From: Axinella damicornis
Taxonomy: Eukaryota > Porifera > Demospongiae > Axinellida > Axinellidae
Assembly (NCBI GenBank): GCA_963931865.1
Contig: OZ007510.1
Coordinates: 6,239,399 to 6,303,398, forward strand
Direction: 5' to 3'
DNA: 64,000 bases
The position numbers and the translations under genes were made by a program. This document shows, one piece after another, positions 45,369 through 57,920 of this stretch. The number at the start of each line of letters is the position of its first letter. The stretch's first letter is position 1. The notes beneath the pieces were generated by a model. The model saw nothing but the letters and a program-made list of their open reading frames with translations, had not been told where the DNA came from and made no database searches.

Positions 45369-45840
45369 CGATGTCATTGCAAGATTAATGTCACAACGAA
45401 AGAACATATCTGTAGGGGAATATTCTCTGGGATTGGGGCTAGTGTTGGCTATATAGTTATGGTTTCAGAAACATTTCTGTGACGTCATGTGCTACCTATA
45501 TCGTGCAGTTTATTGCTAGCTCACTAAGAAATGCTACCACCTACACAATCACCTCCCTCAGAGTCGCCTCCACAAACTTTGTTGTTGTTCTCTTTGGAAG
45601 ACGTAAGTACCGATCATGTGTGATCAATAGGGGAAGATATTTAAATGTACTGCAAACTGATTGGGCATGTCTCTAGCAGCATCCACAAAAACCTCAACCA
45701 GACATTCTCCATGCAGAACATCTGGCCTGTTAGCTAAACCAAGCTAGACACGGCCCGGTCCTGCAGAGGAAAAGATATAATTTCCCTCTAACGTCAGCAA
45801 ATATAATCAGCAGAATAAAGTTCCTGGGACACAATTAGCT
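44743..45840. repeat. Intergenic A-B segment, duplicated downstream of copy B
   Basis: Sequence downstream of copy A reappears downstream of copy B (56212-57139) in the same order: 'gctgcttcaagataatactg', 'gcgagccccacactgagagt', 'gcatggcatgcagg'-type strings, a poly-C tract, then 'gatgtcattgcaagattaat' and 'gtaccgatcatgtgtgatca'. This shows the duplicated unit is gene plus 3' flank. No gene is recognised inside. The poly-C tract at 45333-45366 corresponds to 56671-56695. Confidence 0.85.
45333..45366. repeat. Poly-C tract
   Basis: 34-nt C run between P450 copies A and B; its counterpart is at 56671-56695. Confidence 0.9.
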
Positions 45841-46048
45841 GTTCCATTCCAGTACCCACCATTCCAGTCCTTCCTCCGGTTCCGGTTTGGAAAGCCCCTG
45901 GGCCCGCACCTCGTCTTGTGTGAGCCCGTCAGTTAGGTTAGACCCCACCCCGCGCAGGATCGCTGATGCTCCACTCTTCTCCATCAGCCAGTACACGTTC
46001 TTGCGTTCATTCGTTCGTCCACGTGGAGTCTGACAGATAATCAGGATC

Positions 46049-49000
46049 ATGTACGTCTTGAGGCGAGGCGTTGGACTTGTTGCACGCCTTCGAAGTAACC
46101 CCTTTCTCAGGTTCACCAGCTCAACCCCCCACCCCCAGTCTTCAGCTGGTGAGAATGGCTCCAGCACCAGTGGCACTGCAAGGCCCTTCAGAGACATCCC
46201 AGGCCCTAGAGGGCTCCCATTCATTGGGACTGCTTTGGAGTACGCCAAATCTAGCAATAAGTATAGAGTGACTCAAGTAATGGAACAACGAGTGGCTAAG
46301 TACGGCACAATCTACCGAGAGAAGATGATTCCAATAATGCCAGAGCAGGTGGTGATATCCAATCCACAGGATGTGGAGACAGTATTCAGGGCTGATGGTC
46401 CGTGGCCAAATAGACCGGAAGGTGGACAAATATTCCACAAAATGAGAAAAGCCGCCAACATGCAAGCTGGGATTCTTATGTCGTAAGTAGTACTATTGAA
46501 GTTCAGTGCGAGTATTGTTTTACCTGATAATGCAGACAGTTATTGCAGTAAAATTCACTGTAGGCAAGGTGAGGCCTGGCATCATCAGCGTCAACCGATG
46601 TCAAAGTTCACAATGGTACCAAGGAAGGTTGGTGAATACCATAGGGGTTTCAATGCCATTACACAAGACCTCTTGCAGAACATCGTTCAGCTTAGAGATC
46701 CAGAGACCAAGATTCTCTCTGATGTGCCCAAACTTCTCTTCAAGTGGTCTTTTGAGTGTAAGTATGTTAATGATCTGTATTACCAGTAGCCAGTTTGTTT
46801 AGTTCGTTCCTGCAGCAGTGGCACTACTAAAGATGGGGGAGCCTGCAATGCTATTTATTACCCACCTGTAGCCGTTATCGGCTCCCGCTGTTAATACCCC
46901 CCCCCCCCCCCCCCCCCCCCTCCCCCCATTTTGTACACTACAACCAGCCTAAAGGTGGTGGTGGTGAGGGGGGGGGGGGGGGTTACATTACCATTGAATG
47001 GTGAAGTGTATAATCTTAGGGGGACATACGACAAAAAGCCTGGCAATCACTGAAATCAGCTTCTCTCCTGCAGCTGTGGCCTATTTTGTCCTGGGAAAGC
47101 GGCTGGGGAGCCTGGAAGCTGGACAAATCCCACCTGACTGCAAGGCATTCATAGAGTCAGTTCACAGGTTCTTCGACGTCACATTTGAATTGGCATTCTC
47201 AGTTCCCTTTTACCTGTTGTGGGAGACTAAGCTATGGAAAGAAACTGTAGATTCAATGGCTAGTGTAAACAATCTTGCCATGAAGTTCATCAAGGAAAGG
47301 ATGCAGGAGATAACGGAGGAGGAAAAACGTGCTTTGGAGAACAGCAAGGAGGTTCCAGGTGAAGTTGACTTCCTGACCTACCTAGTGCATTCAGGAAAGC
47401 TGAGCCCAGAGGAGCTCTCTACAAATACTGTGGATCTACTGATGGCTGGAGTAGAAACTGTGAGTTAATAACATTTTGGAAATCATTAATGTATGATTAT
47501 TATGGTCACATGCAAAGTCTGTGCGTATACCTGGGTGTGCAGGAGGCACCATTGTGGTAAACCTCTCAAAGGTACGTAATGAAGATCCCCAAAATAGGTA
47601 CATTTGAACCACAGCACATTTGGGCATAGTCTGGTGCAGCCAGACCCTCGCACGCAGAGGAGGGTCTGGAATCAAACTTTTGTCCCACTGCAACCATGAG
47701 TGAAGCACCAATCAGATTGCAGAACCAGCCATCACTACTGCGTTACTTCCTGTGGTTTGAACTGAAGCCATAGTGTTTGCTGCATGTATAAATGTATTGA
47801 CAAACATTAAAATGTATTCATGAATGCTAAGTAGATTCCCCAGCGACAAAACCGCATAATTATAGTATAGTTTTGACTCCAGACCCTCCTCTGCGTGTGA
47901 GGGTCTGGCTGCGCTGGACTAATTTGGGCAATGACTTGCTCTAGCAGGAAAAATCGGCTAGAATATTGGACGCTATACAAAGTGAGAGGATTGTTTTCTA
48001 TACAGCTAGGCCCATGCTTAAAACAACCCACCCGGTTCCAACCAAGGGGTTCCATGGCCAAGCCCAGACACAGCCATGCTGTTAATTGGTTTAATACATG
48101 TGCGGTGGACCCTGACACGTGTTCACCATTACTCCTTTAGACGTCCTACACACTCGCCTGGGTATTGTATTGCCTGGCTACTAATCCTGATGCCCAGCAG
48201 AAGCTTCGTAAGGAGGTGATGGAAACTTTGGGTTCTGATAACATTGTGACCCCTACTCATATCAGCAAGATGCCTTACCTTCACAACTGTGTGAAGGAGA
48301 CAATGAGGTTAGTATAGTACACTGGTGTCATTAATTAGGTGAGCCCCTGCATAGTCATGGTAGCTATTGAAATATTTATCACATGTATGGGGTGCATTGT
48401 ATCCAAGGTAGGCCTGGCAGGCCACGTGCCTGGCCAATCCTGCGCACCAAAACTGTTTCCTTTTGTCATGACCGTAATCTCATTCCCAAGATAGCATGCG
48501 CATGAAAGATGTGTCAATACATGCAAAGAAACCATACTATATTATCATCTGCAACACAGCCAGCTTTTATTCTCCAAACCCTCAAAAGCTTATGTGCATG
48601 GCTGCAGCAACTCACTCAGGTTTTGTCCTATAGTGTCTAGTCTAGCTGCAGTGAATGCCAGTAGGGTGTGAATTCAATTCTTGCTTTGGTACAATTCTCT
48701 GCAGATTATATCCCCTTACTGCCTTAAACCAAAGGCAACTACAGCAAGACGTGGTCCTCTCTGGATACAAAGTTCCCGAAGGAGTAAGTGTGAAACGTGA
48801 AATAACAGTAAGGAGATGTACATTAGGGCTATATAGCAGAATGACAAAAAGCAGGGAAACAAAGTGGGGATGATAGCACAGAACAGTTACTTTTGCTGAT
48901 GTTGAGCCGCCCAGATTGATGCAGATGTGGTCAGTGGTATCCCAGAGCACTCCCTGTCAGCCTCATTTCCCCCATCAGGGTTTGCTGCACCTACGCTGGC

Positions 49001-52000
49001 CAGGTTGTCCCCTGCCTCTGTCGAGACCTGGGAGGGGATTGGATACATGTGATGATTAGGGATGACCCATCCAGCCTCCCCCCAACTCAGCATATGATAC
49101 GACAGGATTCAATATTGAGTCCTTGGTAGCAACTCTTCATCCCTCTCAGGGAAGTGATTGTGCTTACTTACTGTACATTGCATGCCGGTTTCCTGCCTGG
49201 CCTGCTTTTGGGCCGTGATAGGTGTGAATATACCTCCTGCATGATATATAGGGCCAGCCATGCAGGTGTTGCTTTAGTACCCCTTGCTATTATAGTTGGA
49301 ATAACCTGGCTGATTGTTCATTATGCTGGTACTAGTAGTTGGAATAACCTGGCTGATTGTGTAACGGCGCTCTGCCCAAACTTCAAATGATTCTGATTTC
49401 CAACGTACAAATCGAACAAGGAATCAAAGTAGTGCACGTGCATGAGTGACATGTAAAGCATGAATACACGTAAAGCATGAATAATGCATAGTTGTAGTTC
49501 GCACAGTACTTGGGTCAAATTCTAGTCCGCAACATCACCCTTCCCTCCAGGAGAGCTTGACCCCGAGCATGTCTTCACCACCATCAAACGTTTTGGTGCT
49601 GTAACTCGTCTCCTGAGTGAGTAGCGGTTAGATCCAGAGTCAGCAGATCTGAGGGTCTCGGTCACAAGTTCTATCTCATGATCGTCTTCACTGTCGGACT
49701 CGTTCTCCAGGTTTGGGGTCTTGGAGTGCTCAATGCTCTCAGAGTCTGAATCCACTTCGGCTGCAGAGGAGTTCCTGATCTCCTCATCTTCAACATCTGA
49801 CTCAGTGTCCGACTTATTCACGTCTCCAGCCAGTAGTTGCTGTACCCATTTTGGGGGGCGTCCAGGAGAGTGTCGCTTGGTGCCATACCAATAGTACCCC
49901 GGGGGGAACTCACTCGGACATGGGGTAACTCTCAATAGATGTACTCGGATCTGCTTATCCTGGGGTGAGTACACTTGGACAGCGGTAATGACAGGATCTG
50001 CTCATGACACAACCCTGTACGGCCCATGCCATGGTCGGGAAAGCTTTCTTAGCTTCCCAACTTCCTCAGCAGGGAACTTGATGAGTGCCCAGTCTCCAAC
50101 CTTTAAGTGAGTAGGGGCTGCCTTCCAGTCATAGATGAGTTTATACTTCTTCTGGGCTTTCTGAATTGACTTGGCAGCCAACTCTCGGGCTGTAGACAGG
50201 GACAAAATAACTTGATCACGATAGTCCACCACTGTGGTAGGCTCAATGGGGTTCGGAGGCAGCAAAGCTGCTTCAGTGGGGGTCCGGCAGTCGAACCCAA
50301 ACAGGAGAAATGAGGGTTTCTCTCCGGTGGCCTCGTGTGGAGTGTTTCGGTAGGCCCAGAGTAAACCAGACAAATAGCGATCCCACTGTGAACCAAAGGT
50401 GGCTGCCTGCTTCCGCAGCATCGTCTTTAGCGTTCTATTGAACCTTTTGACCATAACATCGCACTGGGGATGGTAGGCCGTTGTGTTTAGCTTCTTGATC
50501 CCCAAAAGTTCACAGATGTCCTTCATGAGATGGGACAATAAGTTAGCTCCGCGATCAGACAACAAAGCTTCGGGAACCCCGAAAAATGGGATGATCTCTT
50601 CCACAAGAATTCGGGTTAGTCGAATCGACTTTTGATCTGGTATGGGGAAGACTAGTGGCCATTTGGTCAAATAATCTTGAAAGGCTAGTACATGACAGTT
50701 ACCATCAACAGTCTTAGGCAAATCCATCACATCAACCCACACGATTTGAAAAGGGCGTTGTACTGGAATAGGATGCAATGGAGGGCGTGTTAACTTCCCT
50801 CCCCCTGAGACAATGGCACATGCGGGACAATTCCGTGCAAACTGTAAAGCATCTGCCTACATCCCATCCCACCACCATCGATGTACCAACACACCATAGG
50901 TCCTTCTGCCAGAGAAGTGTCCACCTGCTCCACTTGAATGGTTCTCCTCGAGGACCTGGTCCTGGAGATGACTTGGGACCGCCACTCTCCTCTGGTGCTT
51001 CAACTTTGGGTCAACATAGTACAAAATTTGATCTTCAATAGTGAAGAGAGATGATTGTAGAGCGATTTTCCGTGCTCTCTTCCGCTGATAGGGGAGTTCC
51101 TCCTTTTGAAGGAAGTCTATGACCTCTTTCAGGTCAGGGTCCTTCCGCTGCTCACCAGCAAAGCTGTCTGGAGCCACACAGGCTGGTTCTGCATTCAGGA
51201 GTGCCGAAATGTCTGTAACGTGATCGGCAGCTTCAGTACTCACAGCAGCAACTTGGAACTCATCTTGGCCGACTCCTATGACTGGAGCAGGCGCCTGTGG
51301 GCTTCTTGACAGTGCATCAGCACTGCCATTCTGTCGTCCAGGCCGGTATCGAATTTCCACGTTCTTGACCCCACTTCCATACACTTTCGTCCACCATCGG
51401 GCGTGTTTGCCAGAGTGACTCGGAGTGCCCAGAACTGCCTTGACTGCAGAGTGATCAGTGACAACAGTCACTTCGTGCCCATACAGGTAGGGATGGTAGT
51501 GCTGGATGGCCCAGACCACAGCTAGGGTCTCGAGTTCTGTAATGCTGTAGTTCCTCTCGGGAGCTGACAGGGACCGGCTGGCATATGCCACAGGGTGAAG
51601 ATGGCCATCGCTGTGCTGCTGGGACAGAACGGCACCGAGTCCTTGCACACTTGCATCTGTTTCCAGCACAAAGGGACGCTCAAAGTCAGGATACACTAGG
51701 ACGGGTGTCTGGATGAGTTGCTCCTTCAAAGTCTCGAATGCTGCCTGACATTCTTCCGTCCACTCGAACACGACGTCTTTCCGGGTGAGGCTGTAAAGAG
51801 GAGATGCTATCTTCGCAAACTGCTTGACAAACCTCCTGTAATACGATGTCAGGCAAAGAAACTGACGCACCTGCGTTACGGACTTTGGAACAGGGAACTC
51901 TGCAACTGCAGCTGTGAGCCGAGGGTTAGTCTTCAGCCCCTGTGGGGTCACCATGTGCCCCAGGTACTCCACTTCTTCTCATATGAAGTGACACTTGCTT

Positions 52001-55000
52001 GGCTTCAGCTTCAATCCAGCATCACGGATGCGCTGCATGACACGACGGAGATGCTCCAAGTGATCCTCTAGAGTACGAGAAAACACCAGAATATCATCGA
52101 TGTACACAACTACGTAGTCAGGCCCCTCTTCTGGATTTAACCCCGCCAACACCTTCTCCATGAGTCGCTGAAAGACCCCAGGTGCATTTGTAAGTCCAAA
52201 CGGCATTACTCGAAATTCATGTAAGCCTTGTGGAGTGATGAATGCTGTCTTTTCCACTGAGTCGGGGTGCATGCGTATCTGCCAGTACCCTGAGGCCAGG
52301 TCTAGTGTGGTGAAATATCGGGCCTCCCCGAGCTGATCCAGAAGGTCATCTATTCTTGGCAACGGGAAAGTATCGGCCTTGGTCACAGAATTGAGTTCCC
52401 GGTAGTCGACGCAAAACCGATGTGTTCCGTCTCGCTTCCGGACCTTCACCACTGGGCTAGACCAGGGGCTATTGGATGACTGTATCACCCCTGCCTCCTG
52501 CATAGTGCGCAGTTGCTTAGCGACCTCAGACCTTACTGCAAACGGCATTCGGCGTGCTGCCTGCTTCTTTGGCGGGGCTCCGCCAGTGTCTATTTCCATT
52601 GAAAGAATGTCAGTTTCTCCCCGTTCATTTGGCTCAAGACAAAATGCTTCATGGTGCTCTCCCAAGAATTGGTGCAGCTGCTCTGCCTGCTCTGGAGTCA
52701 ACAGTTCTGGTTGGCCCACAAGCTCACGGAGTGTCTGTTTTCTCTGCGTGGCTTCTTCCTCCGTTATGCGCTTGACCATCGGTTGAGTGCTGCCTTGCCC
52801 ACTCTGTTCTCCAGTCACTTCTAGGGGCTGCTGGTCTGGCGGAACGAGATTGACAGTAGATGCCTCTCCCAGCTCAGTGCCGGCTTCCAAGGAACAGGAA
52901 CAGCCTGTGGGATTTAAGACTGCGACACATGCAAGACCTTCTCCACTGACTCGCAGTAGTGAGTCCTCTACCTGCAGTGGTAACTCATGGGTACTTGGCT
53001 CGATTAGTACCTCTTCTGATTCTTGTAGCCGACTGACTGGCTCTAGCTGGACACTGACTGAGGCACCCTGATGAGGAAGCAATCGCAGGGACTGCACTAG
53101 CCGGACTTGAGCCCTGACTGTAGGTACTTCGGCTATCTGCACCGCTGGCTGACTCCGCGGTTCAGGGGAGGTTGTCTCCTCAGTGGTGTCCCTGGCGCTC
53201 TTCTCTTGAAGACTGGGGACAGAAGTGTTAGCCTGCATCTGATTCTGCTTCCTCCCTCCCCTCCATGGCTCAACTTCAGAGTGATATTGGAGGATACCCA
53301 GTTGCCTGCACACCCCTTCTGACAGTAGAAGTTGTTCATGAGCATCGGTCTTTATGTACACAGGGGTGCACATAGTCTTCCCATTGAACGTTATGTCCAA
53401 GTCCATACGACCGTCCAGAGTGAAGGGAGTCTGGTCATAGTTCCGTGATGTCTTATCGGGTCTCTTAAGATCCCTCTTCTTCAGTCTCGCCACAGCAGCC
53501 ACCTTTCTGAAAAGTGTACCGCCCATTATAGTGATATCAGCGCCACTGTCCAGAACCCCATAGGAGGGCACTCCCTGCACCTGTACTTTAGTGCACTGTG
53601 GCTTGCTCCCTTTGTCGGCAACTCTAACCACCTTCACTTCAGCTGTAGTCTCATCATCTGAAGAGTACAGAAACTCCTCGAGAGATTCAGGTGGTCCATT
53701 GTCAGTGTTGGCAGTCACTTGTTTGGTGCCACCAAAGGTCTTCCTGGAATCACTGCGTCCACCACTTTCAGTAGTCCTTGACTTGCACTCCCGCGCGAGG
53801 TGACCTGGCTTTTGGCACAGGAAGCACCTCCTCGGTTCCAGATTGCTGGCTTTCGGAAAACCGGGCTTGTTTGTGGAAGGTACAAACATCTTATTCTCAG
53901 TGAACTTCATTGGTCGGAGAGGGGTAGAGGAAGGCTTGAGGTACTGTTGCCTCTTCTTGAGCTCTGCAAGCCGCTTCTCTTCATTGCGTGCTGCAAGACA
54001 AAGTTCTGAGTAACTTTGGGCCCCAGAAACAGCTGGTGCCCTCATGAGATCATGCTTAAGCCCATCCTGTAGCTGACCATGCAAAAGTGTGTCGCGAGTC
54101 TCTGAGGACATGCCTTCCCTCCCATAGGCTACATTGAATGTCCGCTCCAAGCGACGTATAAAATCTGCTACCCTCTCCTCATCTATTTGAGAGGTATGCC
54201 GAAAATCTTGCGCTGCGAGGGTTCGGCTGCCTGGGTCTAGTCGCAGGCGCAGGGCATCTACTGCCTGGACATAGGATCTCTTGGAGTCCTCATCGAGTAG
54301 CCCCCACTCTTGGAGAGCTCGGCCGCGGAGATGGCCTGCTAATTGTAACAGGAGCTCCTCCTCTGTCCAGTCATTCCACGCACGGGCTCGCTCGAGCGAA
54401 GGTAGCCACTCATCGAGACGGATTTCCAGGTTTTCACCTGTGAAGGGATCTACCGGTGGGGCTTTTCCCCGGCGAGCTCTTGACCCAAGTGGCCGTAATG
54501 GCTCCTCCCTAGTACGGGTATCCCCTCCCACACGTGTCTCTGCGGTATGTGGCAGGACTGAGTGCGCTTCTGACCGCGAGCTGAGCTGACGCCTCAGCTC
54601 CTCAATTTCACTGTCCTTGGCTGCAATTACGTCATCATATTCGGCCACACACTGGCAATTTGTGTGCCATAAATCCCGAATACGGGCCTTCTCCTCATGC
54701 AACTTATCCTTTAGACCACTCACCTCTGCTTTCAGAGACTGAATCTCTTCAGTGAGGGTATCTAGCTCCCTCTTCAGGGCTTCCTGCTCTTCCCCATCTC
54801 CTGAGAGATTTGGTGACTCACTGTGGTTCTCCTCCTCCGTGGCAGGGACACTCAGAAATCGCCCTTCCTCGTCCTCGAGCGCAAATTCAGAGGTAGGATC
54901 AGCACCTCCTAAGACAACTTGAACATTCCGAGCCTCCTTGCCCTCCTCAGTGAGTTTCCCGTCGATCATTTGGCGAAGTTCATCCGCGGATGCCGCTGTG

Positions 55001-56211
55001 GGCACACCCAGAGCCGCCGCTAGCCGTCGGAGATGGCCAGCTTTCAACCGTTTCGAGTTCAGAGGCATTCTCATTGACGGGGCGTGCTCGCGACGCCCTC
55101 TCTCCTCTCCCGAGCCGCTCTCGCTCCCGTCTTGGCTCATCGCTTCGTTCTTTGGCGCGTTGTCTCTGACGTCTATAGTCCACGTGGTCAGGACTTGGTC
55201 GTGTCTCCCCAGGCTGTTTGTGCCGAGAGCGACCTCTTGCAAACAGGGTCTTGGAAATGCTTCCTTCGCGAAACCTCTGGTGGTTTCTCTTATCGTTTTC
55301 GACCCGTCGAGAGCTGGATTCGGTCGGGTCTCGGCGGGACCTCCATATGTAACGGCGCTCTGCCCAAACTTCAAATGATTCTGATTTCCAACATACAAAT
55401 CGAACAAGGAATCAAAGTAGTGCACGTGCATGAGTGACATGTAAAGCATGAATACACGTAAAGCATGAATAATGCATAGTTGTAGTTCACACAGTACTTG
55501 GGTCAAATTCTAGTCCGCAACAATTGTTCATTATGCTGGTACTAGCTGGTCGAGTTCCAGGATGATTTCAAGAAGTAATTGAGCTAAATTATTATTTTCT
55601 AGATAATTATGTTCATTGTATTGACTTGCACTGCTCATCAACGTCATGTTTCACCCTCCTGTCTTGTTCGTATATAGACCCAGGTAATGATGCCATTGAC
55701 CGTAATGGGAAGAATGTCCGAGTACTTTCCTGAGCCAGACCGTTTCCTTCCGGAGAGGTGGAGCAGAGAGAACAAGGACACACTACCAAACATGTTTGCC
55801 TCCCTACCTTTTGGATTTGGGACCCGCATGTGTGTAGGTGAGTCTGGAATCTGTTCCAAGTCAAAGCAAACCTGGTGGCTACATGTCTACTATGCCTTGG
55901 CACACAATTTGGGCATTCAAAAGCACTAAATGCTGGATTAAATATTCATGAACGAAGAGCTAAGTAATGGGGCAAAAAATGAAGTATAATGTGTGATGTC
56001 CTACTTGTGACTGTAATATGAATTTGCTCTGAATTGTATAATTGCTACAGGTCGTCGTATTGCTGAGCTGGAGTTGTACATTGCCTTGTCCCACATAATG
56101 AACAACTTCAAGGTTGAATTCCCCGAGAAGGCTCCCATGGACTATATCATGAAGCTCCTTCTTATTCCAGAAAGGCAACTAAATTTGATTGTCCATGACT
56201 TGACCAAGTAA
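46049..56211 (+). CDS. Mitochondrial-clan cytochrome P450, copy B (intron 5 holds an LTR element)
   Basis: Same seven-exon structure and exon lengths as copy A: 46049-46482, 46564-46757, 47074-47459, 48141-48307, 48705-48783, 55678-55837, 56051-56211 (TAA). No stop or frameshift in any exon and all GT-AG borders are kept, giving 526 residues. Motifs are DIPGPRGLPFIG, WHHQR, AGVETTS, ETMR, PERW and FGFGTRMCVGRRIAELEL. Intron 5 is 6.9 kb because a 6.16-kb Ty3/gypsy element is inserted in antisense orientation, so the gene may still be spliced; expression cannot be judged. Exons and introns 1-4 are almost identical to copy C, indicating a very recent duplication. Exon 7 reads PMDYIMKLLLIPERQ, closer to A at its end than to C. 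Confidence 0.92.
46897..46982. repeat. Poly-C and poly-G tracts in intron 2 of copy B
   Basis: C run 46897-46920 and G run about 46968-46982, capable of pairing with each other. The same pair is in copy C (58769-58792 and 58840-58855) with a slightly different G length. Confidence 0.85.
47627..47921. mobile_element. TAGTCT MITE in intron 3 of P450 copy B
   Basis: A 295-bp inverted-repeat element: left TAGTCTGGTGCAGCCAGACC, right GGTCTGGCTGCGCTGGACTA. Flanked by a perfect 9-bp repeat ATTTGGGCA at 47618-47626 and 47922-47930. Absent from intron 3 of copy A. Confidence 0.9.
49296..49359. repeat. 43-bp tandem duplication at the LTR insertion site
   Basis: 'tagttggaataacctggctg' plus 'attgttcattatgctggtactag' occurs once complete (49296-49338) and begins again at 49339. 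The LTR element interrupts the second copy, whose remainder resumes at 55523. Copy C has a single unit at 61159-61203, so the duplication is specific to B. Confidence 0.75.
49360..49534 (-). repeat. 3' LTR (element orientation)
   Basis: 175 bp, TGTAACGGCGCTC at the plus-strand left edge and CCGCAACA at the right. Differs from the other LTR at two CpG-context positions. Confidence 0.95.
49522..55140 (-). pseudogene. Gag-Pol reading frame interrupted by three in-frame stops
   Basis: A single frame runs from the likely Gag start (ATG at 55140, MSQDGSESG) to 49522. It is broken only by stops at 51979-51981 (TGA), 50857-50859 (TAG) and 50002-50004 (TGA), with no frameshift. Domains in order: a Gag coiled coil (about 54590-54790), a zinc knuckle CFLCQKPGHLAREC (about 53785-53828), protease VLDSGADITI (about 53530-53560), RT with CVDYRELNSV and YIDDILVF (about 52095-52110), RNase H ETDASVQGLG (about 51640-51667), the integrase His-Cys zinc region spanning the TAG, and integrase core with VDVMDL and LLSDRGANL. 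At the usual catalytic Glu of integrase this copy has Lys (50446-50448). An acidic C-terminal tail follows. Confidence 0.9.
49535..49552 (-). other. Polypurine tract
   Basis: Minus-strand purine-rich 'ggagggaagggtga' directly abuts the 3' LTR, as expected for plus-strand priming in LTR elements. Confidence 0.8.
55328..55345 (-). other. Primer binding site candidate
   Basis: Minus-strand TGGAGGTCCCGCCGAGAC starts 2 nt after the 5' LTR and begins with TGG, the complement of a tRNA CCA end. I cannot assign the tRNA from memory. Confidence 0.75.
55348..55522 (-). repeat. 5' LTR (element orientation)
   Basis: 175 bp, same termini as the partner LTR; contains the element promoter by position. No TATA assignment attempted. 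Confidence 0.95.
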
Positions 56212-56670
56212 CTAATATGATGTTATAGCTGCTTCAAGATAATACTGCAAGTGCAACTTGAATTTGCTAATGCACGTTAACTGTAATTATTTTGTGTACT
56301 GCATGTAGTGCTACTTATTGCTGATGTTGGTCTCGCATATAGATGATTGCATTAGCGAGCCCCACACTGAGAGTGGCACTGAGCAAGGTTGTAGCAATGA
56401 AGGCTATTCTACTGTGCGGATAGACACAATAACCTTAGTCCACACTGCAATTGTCTGCCGCATATATACATGAAACATTACTTTTCCAGCCATGTGGTAC
56501 TGTGCACTCGATGGCATGCAGGATAGGAGGAAAGGGAACAAGGCTAAGAAGACAGAAACAAAAGCACCGAGTAGCAAATAAGACCAGGAAGAAAGGCTGA
56601 AAGTTATACTGAGCTATAGATATGGATATTGGCTATATATAGTCTCACAGCCAATTGATATTCTCTCTCT

Positions 56671-56695
56671 CCCCCCCCCCCCCCCCCCCCCCCCC
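56671..56695. repeat. Poly-C tract
   Basis: C run downstream of copy B, paralogous to the one at 45333. Confidence 0.9.
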
Positions 56696-57145
56696 TCCCC
56701 CCAACGGATGTCATTGCAAGATTAATGTCACAACGAAAGTACGTATCTGTAGGGGAATATTCTCTGGGATTGGGGCTAGTGCTGGCTCTATAGTTATGGT
56801 TTCAGAAACATTTCTGTGACGTCATGTGCTAGCTATATCGTGCAGTTTAAATAAACTATAGCCAGCTCACTAAGAAATGCTACCACCTACGCAATCACCT
56901 CCCTCAGAGCCGCCTCCACAAACTTTGTTGTTGTTCTCTTTGGAAGACGTAAGTTCCGTGTCTTATATCTATGGAAGACGTAAGTACCGATCATGTGTGA
57001 TCAATAGGGAAGATATTTAAATGTACTGCAAACTGATTGGGCATGTCTCTAGCAGCATCCACAAAAACCTCAACCAGACATTCTCCATGCAGAACATTCT
57101 GGCTATATATGGCTATCGTCGGGACTGTTCCATTCCAGTACCCAC

Positions 57146-57702
57146 TAATACTTTGAGATGTCTCTATCTGACCTGCATAAGGCCTCATTTAGAATATGCA
57201 TCTCAACTATGGGACCCATACACAAACAAAGGCATCCAGTCTCTGGAATCAGTGCAAAAATTTGCATGTAAGGTCTGTCTGCAACAACGGAACCTTGACT
57301 ATGACAGTATGCTACAACTTTTGAACTTTCCACCACTTTCCACTCGCCGCAACTTTCTGAAACTTACCACTATGTACAAAATTATCGGCAACTTCTCCTA
57401 CTTTCCTCCAGGAGTATTTGTACAACATAACTTCCCATATAGCACCAACCAACACACTAACTTTAGTAGGCCATTTTCTCGCACACAGTACATGTTTTCA
57501 TCATTTGTACCTAGTGTCATTACTCTGTGGAATGCTTTACCTAATTCTGTTAAGCACGCATCATCTATCTCTGTGTTTAAAAGATTGTTACATTCTATGT
57601 AGGTAGGTATATACTGTTTGTTTTCACCTTAAGGCTCATGTATCACATTAGCATTACTGCTACTCATGTTGCCTTGTGCTTATAACACGAATTTCATAGG
57701 AA
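57146..57702 (+). mobile_element. 5'-truncated LINE fragment upstream of P450 copy C
   Basis: The plus frame reads LRCLYLTCIRPHLEYASQLW, then VQKFACKVCLQQ and a C-terminal SFVPSVITLWNALPNSVK segment, the 3' end of a Jockey/CR1-type RT, closing at 57602. A short 3' tail follows to 57702. It is bounded by ACCCAC at 57140-57145 and 57703-57708, a short target duplication. The paralogous upstream region of copy B (45841-45870) is uninterrupted, so the insertion postdates the B/C split. It lies about 220 bp upstream of the copy C ATG. Confidence 0.85.
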
Positions 57703-57920
57703 ACCCACCATTCCAGTCCTTCCTCCGGTTCCGGTTTGGAAAGCCCCTGGGCCCGGCCGGCCCCCACCGGCACCTCGTCTTGTGTGCACATGTGAGCCCC
57801 GTCAGCTAGTTAGACCCCACCCCGCGCAGGATCGCTGATGCTCCACTCTTCTCCACCAGCCAGTACACGTTCTTGCGTTCATTCGTTCGTCCACGTGGAG
57901 TCTGACAGATAATCAGGATC

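Larger units (their letters stand above)
49360..55522 (-). mobile_element. Ty3/gypsy LTR retrotransposon, full length
   Basis: A 6163-bp element in minus orientation bounded by 175-bp LTRs with TG...CA ends and a 4-bp target duplication ATTG (49356-49359, 55523-55526). The order gag, protease, RT, RNase H, integrase defines Ty3/gypsy. The LTRs differ at only two sites (49405/55393 and 49501/55489), both G in the left and A in the right within a CpG, so insertion was recent. The paralogous intron of P450 copy C (about 61176) is the empty site. The coding frame carries stops, so this copy is probably not autonomous. Confidence 0.95.

Noticed and set aside
49360..55522. Reading the LTR element as the cause of P450 copy B inactivation
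   Set aside because: It lies entirely in intron 5, in antisense, and all exons and splice borders of copy B are intact; loss of function cannot be claimed from sequence.
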